Below, piece after piece: positions 26,374-39,000 of a stretch of DNA of 64,000 bases. The stretch lies in NCBI RefSeq assembly GCF_016859285.1, contig NC_053417.1:14008206-14072205 (forward strand). Direction: 5' to 3'. The translations under genes were made by a program, and so were the position numbers. The notes under the pieces were generated by a model that was not told where the DNA came from, searched no databases, and saw nothing but the letters and a program-made list of their open reading frames with translations. This stretch comes from Xiphias gladius. Lineage: Eukaryota > Chordata > Actinopteri > Istiophoriformes > Xiphiidae. Numbering within the stretch: the first letter of the stretch is position 1; each line of letters begins with the position of its first letter.

Positions 26374-27234
26374 TAGTGGTGGAAGAAGTATTCATATCCG
26401 CTGCTTAAGTAAAATAACTAATACCACAGTGTAAAAATACGCCGTTAGCTACAAGTAAAAGTCCTGCATTCAAAATCCTACTCAAGTAAAAGTACAGACG
26501 TATTAGCAGCAAGTAAAAATACTAAAATATTATGAAAAATGGCCACTATATATATTTCTATTTATTTTATATGCACACATGATTATCTTGTGCGGCAAAA
26601 TGAAAGATGAATACTTTTCAGGACTTGTAGCTTTACTCACCTTCAGCCTGATCGGTTCAAACCAGCCACGTAAATTCAAACACCTGTGTGAAATACATAT
26701 TCTAGAGGCGTATTGTGTGTTTTCACGTATAATCAAAGTAATTATTAATCATAACAACATTTCTCTCAGAAATGTAGTAGTATGAAGTGGCAAAAAATGG
26801 AAATATTCAAGTTAAGTACGAGTTCCTCAAAATTGTATCTGTGCTTCAGTAAATGTACTTGTACTTTATACCACTGATAACTAAGTGCATACTAAGGTCT
26901 GTACTTCACCAAAATGATGAGGCACTTGTAATTAACTCGAATATATCAATTTCCTGCCACTTTCTGCTTCTACTCATTAAATTGCTTCTTACTAGTTAAT
27001 GCATCACTAGTAAAATGCAATAATACACTATGGAAGGAACAATTCTGCATAAAAAGTACATTTAATTTTGATTCTTTAAGCGCACTTTTTGTTGTTAATA
27101 CTTCTATACTTTTACTTCAGTAGAAATTTTAATGCATCACAAATAATTTTAATAATTTGTAATGGATTATTTTTAAAGTGTGGTTTTGCTGTTTTTACTT
27201 GAGTAAAAAAATCTGAGTACTTCTTCCACCACTG
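26374..27234. mobile_element. hAT-like MITE
   Basis: The left end TAGTGGTGGAAGAAGTATTC and right end GAGTACTTCTTCCACCACTG form a clear inverted pair. The inside has the repeated AAGTAAAAGTACT-type motifs of this family. Noncoding. Flanking 8-mers do not match, so the age is probably considerable. Confidence 0.7.
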
Positions 27235-27239
27235 CTGTT

Positions 27240-30200
27240 CCTCTTACAATCATACTTCAGTTGTCTGTTAACAAACTGTAAAAGACGAATAAGAAATCCC
27301 TCAGTATTACAACTATCAGCAGTTACGATGAATGAATACAAAACAGCCGTTGTGGAAGACAGTGATGGGTGTAATAACTTGCTCAGTATTGTACCATTAA
27401 TATAAACAGTTTGCTTCACAGAAAAGACTTTGGGACTTATGTGGGGCAATAAACTGGTTGGTGGCAGTTGTTTGTGCCCACAGCAGCAGAATAAACACAG
27501 ACTCCTTCACTCCACATGTTGACAGACGTGCACTGCTACTGTGGTGCTAAAGACAACACCTCCGTGTTGTTAGGCCACTGGAGTCCCCCAGTTCTTTTGT
27601 TAACGGTGGGGACTTGTGGGTGAGAAACTGTAACCACATCCTGCCAGTGGCCTAGGATGAGCATCAGTGTCCACTCAGTGGCCTCAGAAATGATGACTCA
27701 GAGGGACAAGGTGCCATGATCCCCGGCCAGCCCTTTAGCCTCTGGTGAACAATGGAGCATCTCTTCTTGCCCTCTGTATTTACGCTGTCGTTGGGCTGTG
27801 ACAGAGCTGGTGTGTCTGGCCAGCATATGGCCTCCAGAGACTGAGAACAGACTGGTATAGTGCTTATTACCCTTGCATTGTCTCAGCTGGAAAACTAAGA
27901 CCCATTGACTACTTAAGAGTGTTGATCTATATGAACATTGACAAATAAAAGAGACTGATGGTGCCTGTGTCTTTAAATCAGCCTTCTCACAGCTATGGCT
28001 TAAGTTAACTTTATGTTATCATAGCCTCCAGTCTTCATTTTGCTGCTGTCTGTGGAGTTTCCAAACTCAGCACTGTTTCTTAAGGCAAAGATCTGACTCC
28101 AGTGACGTGCTTTGTAATACAACACCTCATTTTTTTTCTCTCTTGCCGCTCCCCCACATTGATGCACTTTTCTTCCAGCAGCCCATATTGTGTACAGAGT
28201 GGATCCATTTTGCTGAATGGATTTTGGCTTTTCATCAGACTCTGAAATAAGGCATCCTGTAAAGTCGTTTGGTTTCTTCCATAGTATCAGCATTCAGTGG
28301 AGAATCTTAATTACAGGGTTCGAACAGGCCTTGGTCTGGTTTCAGGCATCCCTCACTGTTTCCTCGGCAAGGCTGGTTCCCCGTTGGTAATTCCAGGGCT
28401 GACCACAGTGGTAATGAGCACGGCGGTGGTGGCAGCATTCCAGGAGATCGCAGCTCCAAAGGCTCATGGGAAAGGGTGGTGGTGGAAGTCTGCGAGACAG
28501 TGAATCCACATCGTGATCTCTTGCCATAAACACCCACTTCCGTAGATGTTACACTGTCACGGTCCAGCAAGCAAACGAGGATGGGTGGGGACCTTCTGCT
28601 CCCATCCCTGACACGTTTCTGGATAGTCTTCATTAGCGGTGATCACACACTGCCCTCAATTAAGATGTTATGACTGCATCAATCTAGTCTGCTGGGTGGA
28701 GACCGTGCTATCAGCACCTATCCCTTCAGGAAATGGACTGCTAATCCTGTTACACTCCTTCGAGAAAAGTATTGTTTTTTTCAGCTCATCCTAACAATAT
28801 AGTTTCAATACTCCCACGACTCCAGGTTCTCATGAAAGCTATGATAAATGGCATTGCAATAAGATGCAACTTCTAGTGAGATATGCTGTTTTACCCGAAC
28901 ACACCCACCCACCCACTCACTCAGCCTAGACCTCCGACCACAGTCTCTTGTGAAAGTCTTCAGAGAGTTATGGGGTGTAAGTGGGTAAATCCCACATTAC
29001 CCTGCCTGTCTCTGATTACCAGGCTGGATTCCTGTTGACGTCTTTAGTTTTAGATTGCTGCAGCGCGGAGCCATGCGTCTGAGAGTACAGCAGGCCCCGA
29101 CCTTGCACAGTAAAAGTTCAGCACTGTTTCTTACTCCACCTCTCACAGCAGCCTTGTCTCAATATTGTCCCAACAATAGCATCCAGGCCTGAGGCAGAGT
29201 TGTCAGCAGATATTGCACCCACAGCAGATTATTGAGCCGGTTGGTGGATACAGGGCCTTTGTTGCAGTGTTGTTTTACTGACTCAAGCTGCCTGGCTGCG
29301 CCTCATTGTGCTACCGGCTGCTCATAGCTGCGTCAGTTCACATGAGTTGCTGTGGTGAATGGGTCAGGCCTATGGGATACACAATAATATCCTGTTAGAG
29401 GAGGTTCTCATCCACACGGGCTCTGAGTCTTCCTGGTCCCTGCAGGAAAAGGCCTGATACCAATCTCCAAACACAGAGGATGAGACAGAAGCTGAGGATT
29501 ATACCCAGCAGCCTTAGCAACCCATTAATTCATGTGGTGCCTGTTTTCATGTCACCCTGCCTTCCGTTTATTCCTGACTGATAAAACATCATTTACTTCT
29601 CATATGAGTTTTGCTGACATGATTTTAACACAGAGGCTGCTCCAGGAGTCATCAAGTCTATAAACTGTCCTTTTATCAATGTGTGGCATTGAAGCAAGGC
29701 AAACTAATGATATCCTTTAATCGTGTTAGTGCCCATAACATTGTCTCTTGCTATCTGCTGGCCTTTTTAAGGAGAAGTCTAGGGTGGTGGCAGACATGTG
29801 AGATCCAGAATAAATTAAATGACCAACAAAAACGGAGGAAATAAAGGCAGCATTTTCTGGAAAGTTCTCTCTGGTCCTGAGGCGATTTCACCAGAACAGC
29901 CACACACAGATTTCCTGGCCTGGTTTTAAAGGCCTCAACTTATCCCCAAATGTTATCTCCAATTTGTTGTTTTCATTCTCTTCCGCCTTTTGATGTCGTT
30001 CCCCCACACATCTCGTTTTTTGGTTATTGTCAGTCAGATGTTTGGTGAAAAAGCAACAATGGAGCAGAGCAGGCCATAAACATGAATTGTGCTCGCTTGT
30101 TTGTGAAAGTGTGTTTGTGAAATGGGCAGCATTGCACGGGAGTCAGCAGGGACCTTGTGATCTGATGCTGCGTGGACAAGCCCAGCATTGAGACATTCTT

Positions 30201-30690
30201 CTACTTCAAAGCCCCCAGAGGGTTTTCTGGACACTGGTTGAATAGGAGCTGAGGGAGGGGTGCGTGGGGGGAACAGGTGCAGTCCATGAGTGGGGTAATT
30301 CCCGCTGCCATCTGCTTTCTTTTTCGGGGTCTGGGCTCTTTAAACGCCCTCTGACACGCCTCATGGCGACACACTCCCCTGGCCAGCCGCATCATGCCCC
30401 GTCACCATGGCACCACGATTCGGATTAACCCCCACACATGTGCCGAGTCAACCGTGGGGGCCTGCCTCTTTTGTGACTGAGCATGGGAGGGAGAAAGAGG
30501 TGGAGGAGGAGGGAGATTGAGAGCTGCATGGATAAGTGTGTGAAAGGACACTCGCCACTCATTCACTTTTGTAAAGTAAAGCAGCAGGAGTAAGCATGAA
30601 TGAAGCCATGTGGCAGGAAAACAAGAGGAGAATCTATATTCCTCTACGTGATCAATCTAATTTTACTAATCTGAACAAATTTATTTCAAC
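27240..30690. other. Repeat-poor region upstream of inava
   Basis: Roughly 3.4 kb with unusually few simple repeats and no recognised transposon, in contrast to the MITE-dense stretch to its left. A splice acceptor (TTTATTTCAACAG, ending 30691) opens the exon holding the inava start, so at least one noncoding inava exon and its promoter should lie upstream, probably here. No coding exon is visible. Confidence 0.4.
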
Positions 30691-30724
30691 AGGTTTTTCC
30701 AAAACTTGAGAGCAGATAGTCAAG

Positions 30725-33700
30725 ATGACGGCGATTGAAAGTAGAGAGGAGATCAGTGATACTGACAGTGGGATTATCTTGCATTCTGGTAAGAAGATCC
30801 TTAAAAAAATATGCAGTATATTAACAATACAACAATACAGCATCTGATTTCCACACATTTCATGTACAGATTAGGGCTGCATTATCAAATTCATAACACA
30901 ATAATACTACCAATTCTAGCTCGACCAGCGCCAGATTTTTTTAGGCAAATATTCATATTTGAAAGTTTTAAAATATCAGATGATTTATCGACCAATAGTA
31001 ATTTTTTCTACATAAACACATAAAAAAATAAGAAAAAAATACAATAATGAGCAATCCTCACAGCACCAGCTGTAGTGCTGATCAGAGTACTGAGAATTCT
31101 GCAGCTGCTCCGAGTACAACACATGTATGTGATGGCAGCCAGTACATTATATACAAATGTAAAATAGTGAATGAAATAGTGAATTATATATTTATTTCTA
31201 TGGCTGATACAGATGCTCATAAGGAAAGCTTGATCTGATCTTCTGTGTGTTTCTCTGCAGGTCCAGACAGCCCAACATCCCCGGTGAAGGACCTGACCAC
31301 CCACACCAGAGCCCTGAAGCTGAAGCACCAGTCTCTGGAGGAGCGTCTGGAGCTCTGCCTGCTGGAGCTGAGAAAGCTCTGCATCAGAGAGGCAGTAAGT
31401 AACCTCCTTGAAGATGACATGTCAATCTACCAAGATATTATTTTGTGGTTTGAATAGTAATGAGGGACATTATAATAGCTCTAAATGAATAGATAGGATT
31501 GCATTCTGTGTGTCAGGGTCATAATTTTGCCTTTTTTGTAATCATTTATTTTGTCTTGACAGGAGCTGACCGGTACACTGCCCTCAGACTATCCTCTGAT
31601 GCCCGATGAGAAGCCACCGCGGGTCAGGAGGAGGATTGGAGCTTCCTTCAAGCTGGACGAAGGTCTGATCCATCTGGATAAACAGGTATGGGCCACTATC
31701 ACTGTTTAGTATTTTTGATGGAAGTAAGTGAGCAGAAGAGACCACTACTCATCAGCTAAAACTAAATGTCAGAACTTGTCTCTGTCCTAGGATTCAGAGT
31801 TGCAAGCGCTGGAAACTGACTTGGCACTTCAGCAGCAGATTTATGAGGCGGCCCGCAAACTCTCCCTTGAGGACAACCTCAGTAAACCACAGAAGAAGAG
31901 CCGGCTCCAGCAGTGCAAGAGGGAGGAGAAGAAAGTGAGGGATCTACAGGAGGCCGTGTTCCAGCACAGGATCAAGAGTGAGTGCAACTCACCTTGCATC
32001 TCAACCAGTCAAAACAGAGGTGAGTGACACTGCTGCCCCCTACAGATAGATCTGTGCAATGCAATCATGTACACGGCGGGTTTGATGGACACTTTTAAAA
32101 TGCTTGTTTTCCTTATGTAGATCTGTGCATGTCTGATGACAGCTCCCTGTCTGATGTGGTGGCCCTGGATGATGGTGAGTGGGGAGTACATATATGCACA
32201 CATATGTTTGTTGTAAGGTTATCGTCACTCTCTTATAAACATGCTCCGATTGAAACATGCAGTAGACAGAAGCATGCAGTCATTTGAGGAAGTACTCAGA
32301 TTTTTTGCTTAATTAACAGTTGCAAATCCAAAGTGTTGAGATACTCTGTTACGAGTAAAAGTCATGCTTTTAAAATTTTAGAGAAGTTTTTGCATCAAAA
32401 TATACTCAAAGTGCCAAAAGTAAAAGCCCTCATTATGCAGAATGGCCCATTTCAGAATTATATATATGTTATATTAATGTATTATAATTATTGATGCATT
32501 AATAATGTTGCAGCTGGTGGGGCTAATTTTAATCGCTTAATATACGGCTGGGTAGCTTGCGATTATTCCCCAGGGATAAATCAAGTCATATCTTAATGTA
32601 TGATTATACATCATAATTTATTTGTTGATTATATTTCTCATTTGTAAGCCGAATCTGCAACATAACTAGTAACTAAAGTAAATAAATGTAGGGCGGTAAA
32701 AAGTACAATATTTGTCTGAATTGTAGTGGAGTAGAAGTAGAAAGTAGCAGAAAATGAAAATGCTCAAGTGAAGTACAAGAATCTCAAAATTGTGCATAAG
32801 AACAGTACTTAAGTAAATGTATTTAGTTAATTTATAGCACTGTATGTAATTGATAATGTAGATCAGAGACTCTGTATTTTGGAACAGCATGATAGCATAG
32901 TGAGCAGGCAGCAGTTTCAAAGACACACGCTAACATCGATATCGTTTAACGTCCGCTGAAATTGAACAGATGAGTCCGAATTAATGATGAATCACCCTTG
33001 TCAACAGACAACAAACAAAAAATCAAAAGAATACGCTGACAGTCCTGCCTCATACTGACTGGTCGATGTTCTCCCCTGACCGACCATAGATGTGGACTTG
33101 CCCAGACCCCTCTCTCCTCCTGTGTTGGGCACTTCCTATTCAGACCCCCTCCAGCTGTCAGCAAAGGCCCTGCAGTCCTCCCAGCAGTCATCAAGCCAGC
33201 TCAGTGTGGCGTATGAGCGCTCTCCCATCCAGAACTCTCCATGGAAGGAGTCCAGTCTGGATCAGCCATACCAGAAGGCCACAAAACCTCAGTCTGCTAG
33301 CAGCAGCAGGTCCAGGTAGGAGTCTGAAGCGTGATATCCACCCGTGGAATACATGAGTAAAACTTTACAGAAAGTGATCTCGACAGCAATGTAACAATAA
33401 ATAAATAGGTACACGTTTTCCATATCACATTCTAACATGAACATCAGAGAGAAAAGGATAATAGAAAAAAACACAGGGTCACGTCACAGTATTCATACAG
33501 CTTACCTTCATGTTCATAGTTTGTTTAAAAAACTTAAAACACGTTTTTCAGATGGATGTGCCAAACCAGTATTGTACGTACAGATAAAACTTTGATCAGC
33601 ATCCTGCCCATGTGTAAATTTCTTCTTTTTTATTTTGACATTTTACAGATTTAATGTATATTAGCCTAAAATTAACCTTGAGATCATGGTACAGATCTAC

Positions 33701-35131
33701 GTGTAATGCTGCACTCCTGCTCACCTTTTATGAGGGTCAGTAAGATATGTCATGACTCGTGTCATCTCTCCTGTTTTTGTTGCATGCAGTAGTCCAGCAG
33801 GAACCCAGGTATCTGCAGAGAGCAGCAGGATTCCTCTCTCTCAGTTCATCAAGAACTCGGCCCTGCTTCACAACCACTCAACCAGCGCCCCCTCTACCCC
33901 AGAGCTGCACGTTCGTCGACAGTACTCCCAGTCCTTCAGGTACACGGAGACATCATGTCAGACACATCAACCGAATCATCTTCAAAATGCATGACAACAT
34001 TTGTACTTTAGTTTTACAATTCTACATGATATTTCCCCTCAGACTTCCCAAATGTAAGCCATCTGCCGACATGGAGCGTCTCAGCTCAGAGAACAGTCGA
34101 GGGCGAGCCAGGCTGCCCCAGAAGCATTGCGTTGCTGACTTGATGGTGCGTTCTCCAGAGTACTCTCCCCTGCGTCCATACCAGTCCAGCTCTGAGGACA
34201 GCAGCTCGGAGCACTCCTCCTCCTCCTACATCAGCTCTCCAGGCAGGGACGGACCCACTGAGATCCCAAAGCTCTCCCCTCCGCCTTACGGCTTCCACTT
34301 TGGAGCACAGAAAAAAGGACTCTCCAGCTTCTCCAGCTCACACAAGAACTCCAGCCAGTCTCAGCAGAGCCCTGGCCATAACAAGGCCACAGCAGAAGAT
34401 GGCCCCCTCTCCCCCCAAGACCTGGGCATGGGGAAGTGCTTCTTGTCCTCCCCTCCTGTGGCATGCAGCCCTCAGCACAGACAGTGGCAGGAAGGAGCAT
34501 CGTCCCCGAGGAGAATCCTAAAGCCCCCTCCGCCTTACACCAGACTGGTGCGAACACCCTCGCTGAAGGAGTACCCGAACCACGCCATTAGGCTGATGCC
34601 CAGGGAGATTGTGTCCGAGGAGCTGAAGTCCTGGCATCAGAGGAATCAGCTGCAGAAGTTACGGTCAGGCTGCATGGATCAGCAGAGCTCCCTGAGTGTC
34701 AAAAGCCCCACTTCACCTCACCTGCATCCATTTAAACAGGTTGGTCCCAATAATGATTTACATTTAACAGGCCATTAACACACTTTGATACCGTTTAAAA
34801 TTAAATCTGCCTCAAAATTTTTAATGTATATAAGACCGGCAACTAACAGTTACTTTCATAATCAGTTAGCCTGCTGATGATTTTCTCAATTTCTCTTTTG
34901 GATTATAAAACATCAGAACACAATGAAAAATGTTCATCACAATTTCCTGGAGTCCGTTGTGATGTCTTCAGATGTCTTGTTTTATCCAACTTACGGCCCG
35001 AAACTAAGCACTGAACAGATTTCCTGTGTTTTTCGCAGGCTACGGGTAATGTCATTCTCCAGAGAGCTTCAGACGGGACTCCGGTCCAGTGGTTTGTGGC
35101 TGAGGACGCTGAAATCGTGAGCCAGGTGTAG
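30725..35131 (+). CDS. inava: INAVA, innate immunity activator (CUPID-domain protein)
   Basis: INAVA (human C1orf106) binds cytohesin/ARNO through its CUPID (DUF3338) domain, stabilises epithelial junctions and enhances NOD2 and MAPK signalling. Nine coding exons: 30725-30788, 31261-31394, 31563-31685, 31791-32019, 32121-32174, 33090-33315, 33790-33939, 34043-34739, 35039-35131, giving 589 aa. The N-terminus MTAIESREEISDTDSG followed by GPDSPTSPVKDLT is nearly the human sequence. Residues 30-165 form the coiled-coil CUPID region (LEERLELCLLELRKLC; AELTGTLPSDYPL; VRRRIGASFKLDE; AARKLSLEDNLS). Serine- and proline-rich blocks follow, with conserved NSPWKESSLDQPY and VRTPSLKEYP. The C-terminus GTPVQWFVAEDAEIVSQV parallels human APVQVFVPEKGEIISQV. 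Exon 4 has two GTGAGT donors, 31977 and 32019, both in frame. The a or b fish paralogue cannot be told. Confidence 0.96.
32281..32860. mobile_element. hAT-like MITE remnant in inava intron 5
   Basis: The opening GAGGAAGTACTCAGATTTTTTGC and the later ACTTAAGTAAATGTATTTAG, with AAGTAAAAG- and AAAGTAGCAG-type motifs between, match the family seen at 26374 and 51366. The ends are eroded. Noncoding. Confidence 0.55.
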
Positions 35132-35821
35132 CTGAGACCTCTGCTCCTCTGCAGTATGTTCAGTAGGATGTATGCTAATCCTTTCTATTTATCTCTGTAT
35201 TTATTACATCTTTGGACTCTCTGTGAGATTGTATGTCGACATGATGCAGAAAACATGGACCTATCGGTACCATGATGAGCACATTTCTCTCTCTTCTTTT
35301 AATTTAAAACTTAATGTAAGGTGGTATGCCAGTTTTATTTATTTTGAATTGCTTTCTAACGGATGTTTATACAAATTTCGGAGGTAAATTGATGTTCAAG
35401 CAATTTCATAATTGTGTCAAATGGATCATAAACTTGCTGTGGTTTCAAAAATTGCTTTGTGGCTGGCACACATTTTGCACGTAAAATTCACCTAGAGTAA
35501 TTTTCAAATAAGTTCCGCCATTCCTAATATAATTTCAACGTTAGACTATATTTATCTTTTATTTAAAGTTTCCCTCTTGCAACATAGAGAGTTATTACTA
35601 AAATTTTGACACACCTTTGAAAATACATTTTATATATATAGTTAAAATTTAACAGGTCTAGCCATGACGTGAAGTAAGCTCAATCCTAACATTTGCTATA
35701 AACTCGTAACTACTAATCACTGATGCTTTTAACAGTGGTTTGATGAATGTTTTCACTGCAGTACGGTGTTTTGTTACTAACCGAGTGATTGTATCAGTTT
35801 TGGTATTTTTTGTATATTTAT

Positions 35822-35827
35822 AATAAA
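35822..35827 (+). terminator. inava: inava polyadenylation signal
   Basis: AATAAA 691 bases after the stop codon in an AT-rich 3'UTR, followed by GTGACTGG and TTTGTGGC. Cleavage is expected near 35845, leaving about 100 bp before the end of the convergent IRAG2-like gene. Confidence 0.65.
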
Positions 35828-35953
35828 AAAATGTGACTGGAAATTATGTTTGTGGCATTTTTATCTCAAAGGTGGAGCTATCTTCTGAGATAAAAGAAGA
35901 CAGAGTATTTTATAAGACATGGATGAGCAACCAAAAGTGTTACATCAAAATGT

Positions 35954-35959
35954 TTTATT
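35954..35959 (-). terminator. irag2: irag2-like polyadenylation signal
   Basis: TTTATT on the plus strand (AATAAA on the gene strand) lies 104 bases past the stop codon. It implies a very short 3'UTR ending near 35935, convergent with inava. Confidence 0.6.
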
Positions 35960-36062
35960 TTCATATACAAAGAGCTTTCCAGACAGCTCGTCTACACACT
36001 ACATGTTTACGGTACACTCACACAGACAACGTCTTGATAACTGTATATTCCAGAAGAACAGA

Positions 36063-39000
36063 TCATGGCTCAGATGCTCCATCATGAAGCCGCCACAAGA
36101 AGTAAGTCAAGGTTATGACACTGAAAAGCACAAACAGGTACAAGCCGAGGACCACCCAGCGACAGCAGTACAGCAGGCGAGCCAGAGGACGTTGTCTCCA
36201 CAAAGATCCGTACCTGAAGAGAGCAGGCAGCCAGTGTTTGTCCAGGGGAAATAATCTTGCAGTCATCAAAAGGCTTTTCACAAGTTTGACTTACGTGCCC
36301 GCAGAGATCCGTCTGTAGATATTTGTACTCCTTTTGTCCTTTTCTGACTTCTTCTTCGATGACACGGCTTTGCCCTTGTGTCTCTGCCGCAGAGTATCCA
36401 GGGGGGACCTGTAATAGAAACATTTTATAGATGTGACCACAGTTAAATTATTCCAGTACAATATCATGCAAAGTTACAAAGGGTGGACAAAATGATAGAA
36501 AAGGCCCCTCACTGATGGTGATTTTGGATTTTTTTTGTGGCTATAGAAGTACTACTGCTTCTAAGCTGTTTATTCAGTCACTGTTCCCTTTATTTCCCGG
36601 CCCACACAGTCCACAGAGGAAAAAGAGAGGAGATAGAGTATAAAAAAAATTGATAACAAAAAAGCAGTCCTCTTCGTGTCACATAAAACCGCCACCATTA
36701 TCCATTCTCAGAACTCAAAAATGAATTGTGGGCACCTAATGACCACCCACAAACACACTCTAGTGCAGTTTTCCTAGACTCCCAGAAACCAAGCATTATA
36801 AAGCTGATAAATTCATTAAACACAGATTTACTTAAGGATTTGCACAATGTAAGCATAATATTAACTGAGACCATTTTTGCACAGGGCTTCTTTATAAGCC
36901 AGGGTCTCATTGTTGGGTAAAAATGGAGGAGCGATCTAGAAGAGCTCTTAAAATTTTAGTTTTTAAGTTATTGCCACACAGAGTCCAGGGCCTTGTTAGT
37001 AATCCGGCCTTGTCAGAACCAATAAGTAAACTCCCACAGCCATAAAACCCGAGGGTCTACTTGTGTGCTGTCATGATTTTTTGAGATTTCCTCGACATGA
37101 TTTCGCATGTTTATGACTGAAGCACCAACAATTCAGACAGTGACGATTCGGCTTCTTTGTAAGTTGCCTTAAAAACCTACTGAAAATGTGATGCTTCATC
37201 GATGCTTTGACCTCTATTGAAACTTTACTTTAATTAAACATTATATTAAACTTGTATAGCTGCTTTTGCCATTTTTTAACAGCAGACACAGACACTTCAA
37301 ATATGCAGCAAAAGCACAAGTGTAACAAATAACATTACTGTTAATTAATGGGTTACACTTGTGATTTTCCTGCTATGACGTCAAAAAGGTCTGTATTTGC
37401 CTGCCAGTCACAAACACTGCAGAGTAATGTCATGTGGCAGCATTAAAAGACAACACAAGCCAAACATAGAAATATTTCATCGTCAAAGAGGAACAATAAT
37501 TAAAAATACAAAACATAAAGCGCCTCAGTAAACTGCTAATTACTGCGGGCTCTTTTTGACTTTTGTCCACTAAAAGTGATTCCTGGCTGTACTTTTTGTT
37601 TTGTGTTTTTCTGGTGACCACTTGTTTTGATGGGGGGCTCTCTGTGTTGGGGATGGGACAGGGGTCTGGAGGAAGCGGAGCAGCTGAAGCTTCTGACGGA
37701 GTTTCATCTGGATCAAGTGGCCTGGAAGAAAAAAAAAACAGCGACAAACGAAGTAAAACAGAGAAACAAACAATTACGGGGATGCACACTTGCTGATTTA
37801 AAACATTTCCCATGTAGATCAGATACAGAGCATAAACGGCGAGTCTCCAGTTGACCTGTCGTCCACTGAGTAGCTGTCGTCCTTGGTCATGGCAGAGCAG
37901 CTGGACTCGGAGCTCAGGGACGGAGACGGGCAGGCGGGGAAGGACTTCCCGCTGGAGGACCCTCCATGAGGTGCCCGCTTCTTCGAGTCTCGCTTTCTCT
38001 TCTCCTGTAGAGACAGACCCGAAGACGCTCATTTTGTTTTTTGCATGATAACATTTGTAGAAAAAAAATGGGAGAGCTCAGTAAAGACCCCTGCTTACCT
38101 GGGTTTGCTCAGATATTACTGATATACTGACCCTCCGACGACCACTGTTCTAATAGAAAAATGAGAGAGAGAGGGGAATAAAAGGCAGATGGAGGTGATG
38201 AAATGGTAGTTCTACTGTTCTTAGATGATACAATAAGCCAAATATCTCCATACCTGCTGAGAGCTTCTCTTTCTGTTCTCACTCTCCTCTGGTTCTAGGA
38301 CAAGAGATCCAGTGGTCAGTCAAATATTTTGCACATGGCAGGCAGACCATTACCTCAGACAGACAGACTAAAGTGTCAGAAACCTGGTGAGGCCCTGGGA
38401 TCGGTCGAGTTTCTGCACGAGTTCTGCTGCTGGATCGTCTTCTTGGCCTCTTCCAGCTCTGCCACGTTTCTGTCATGTCGCTTCCGCAGAGTCTCCACGT
38501 GAGCCACCATGAGCTCGACTGCCCGACTCACTCGAGCCTCCTATCGCGGACAGAAAATAAAGGGGTCCCAGCAGCTGTTGCAGTTGTGAATGGCTTTAGA
38601 GATGTGCGTAAATCATTTATGATGCACTGCAGATCAGGAATGAATATGTTACAGATCAATAGGAAGACACTGTTAATGCATAAATAGAAAGAAATGTTGG
38701 GTTGCCAGGTTGTGAGTCCAAATTTAAACTCAGGGATCCCACTGACTTCTGTTTTTTCCAGATTTTGTTTACAATTTAGACCGAAATGGTTTATAACCTC
38801 TGACAGTGTGATATGGGTTTTGTAATTTTTCTTTGTTTTTGTTTTGTTGGTTCACTCTGTATGCATTCTTTTCATGTTTTCTGATACATGGCTCTATACT
38901 TTTCAGCAAGCAAGTCATTTTCCCCCTATATTGTTCTCTCTTTGTCTTGCCTTTATATTTCATTGCCCTTTGTCCTAATTGTATGGGACTGTGGAAAACC

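Noticed and set aside
33759-34778. A single 339-codon frame as an intronless gene
   Set aside because: It is inava exon 8 plus a read-through of introns on both sides; acceptor (34043) and donor (34739) fit the spliced model.
37430-37592. C-terminal extension with a hydrophobic end after irag2-like exon 11
   Set aside because: It is intron read-through. The downstream exons at 36295-36408 and 36063-36213 continue the phase and give a proper membrane anchor. An alternative short isoform cannot be excluded but is unsupported.
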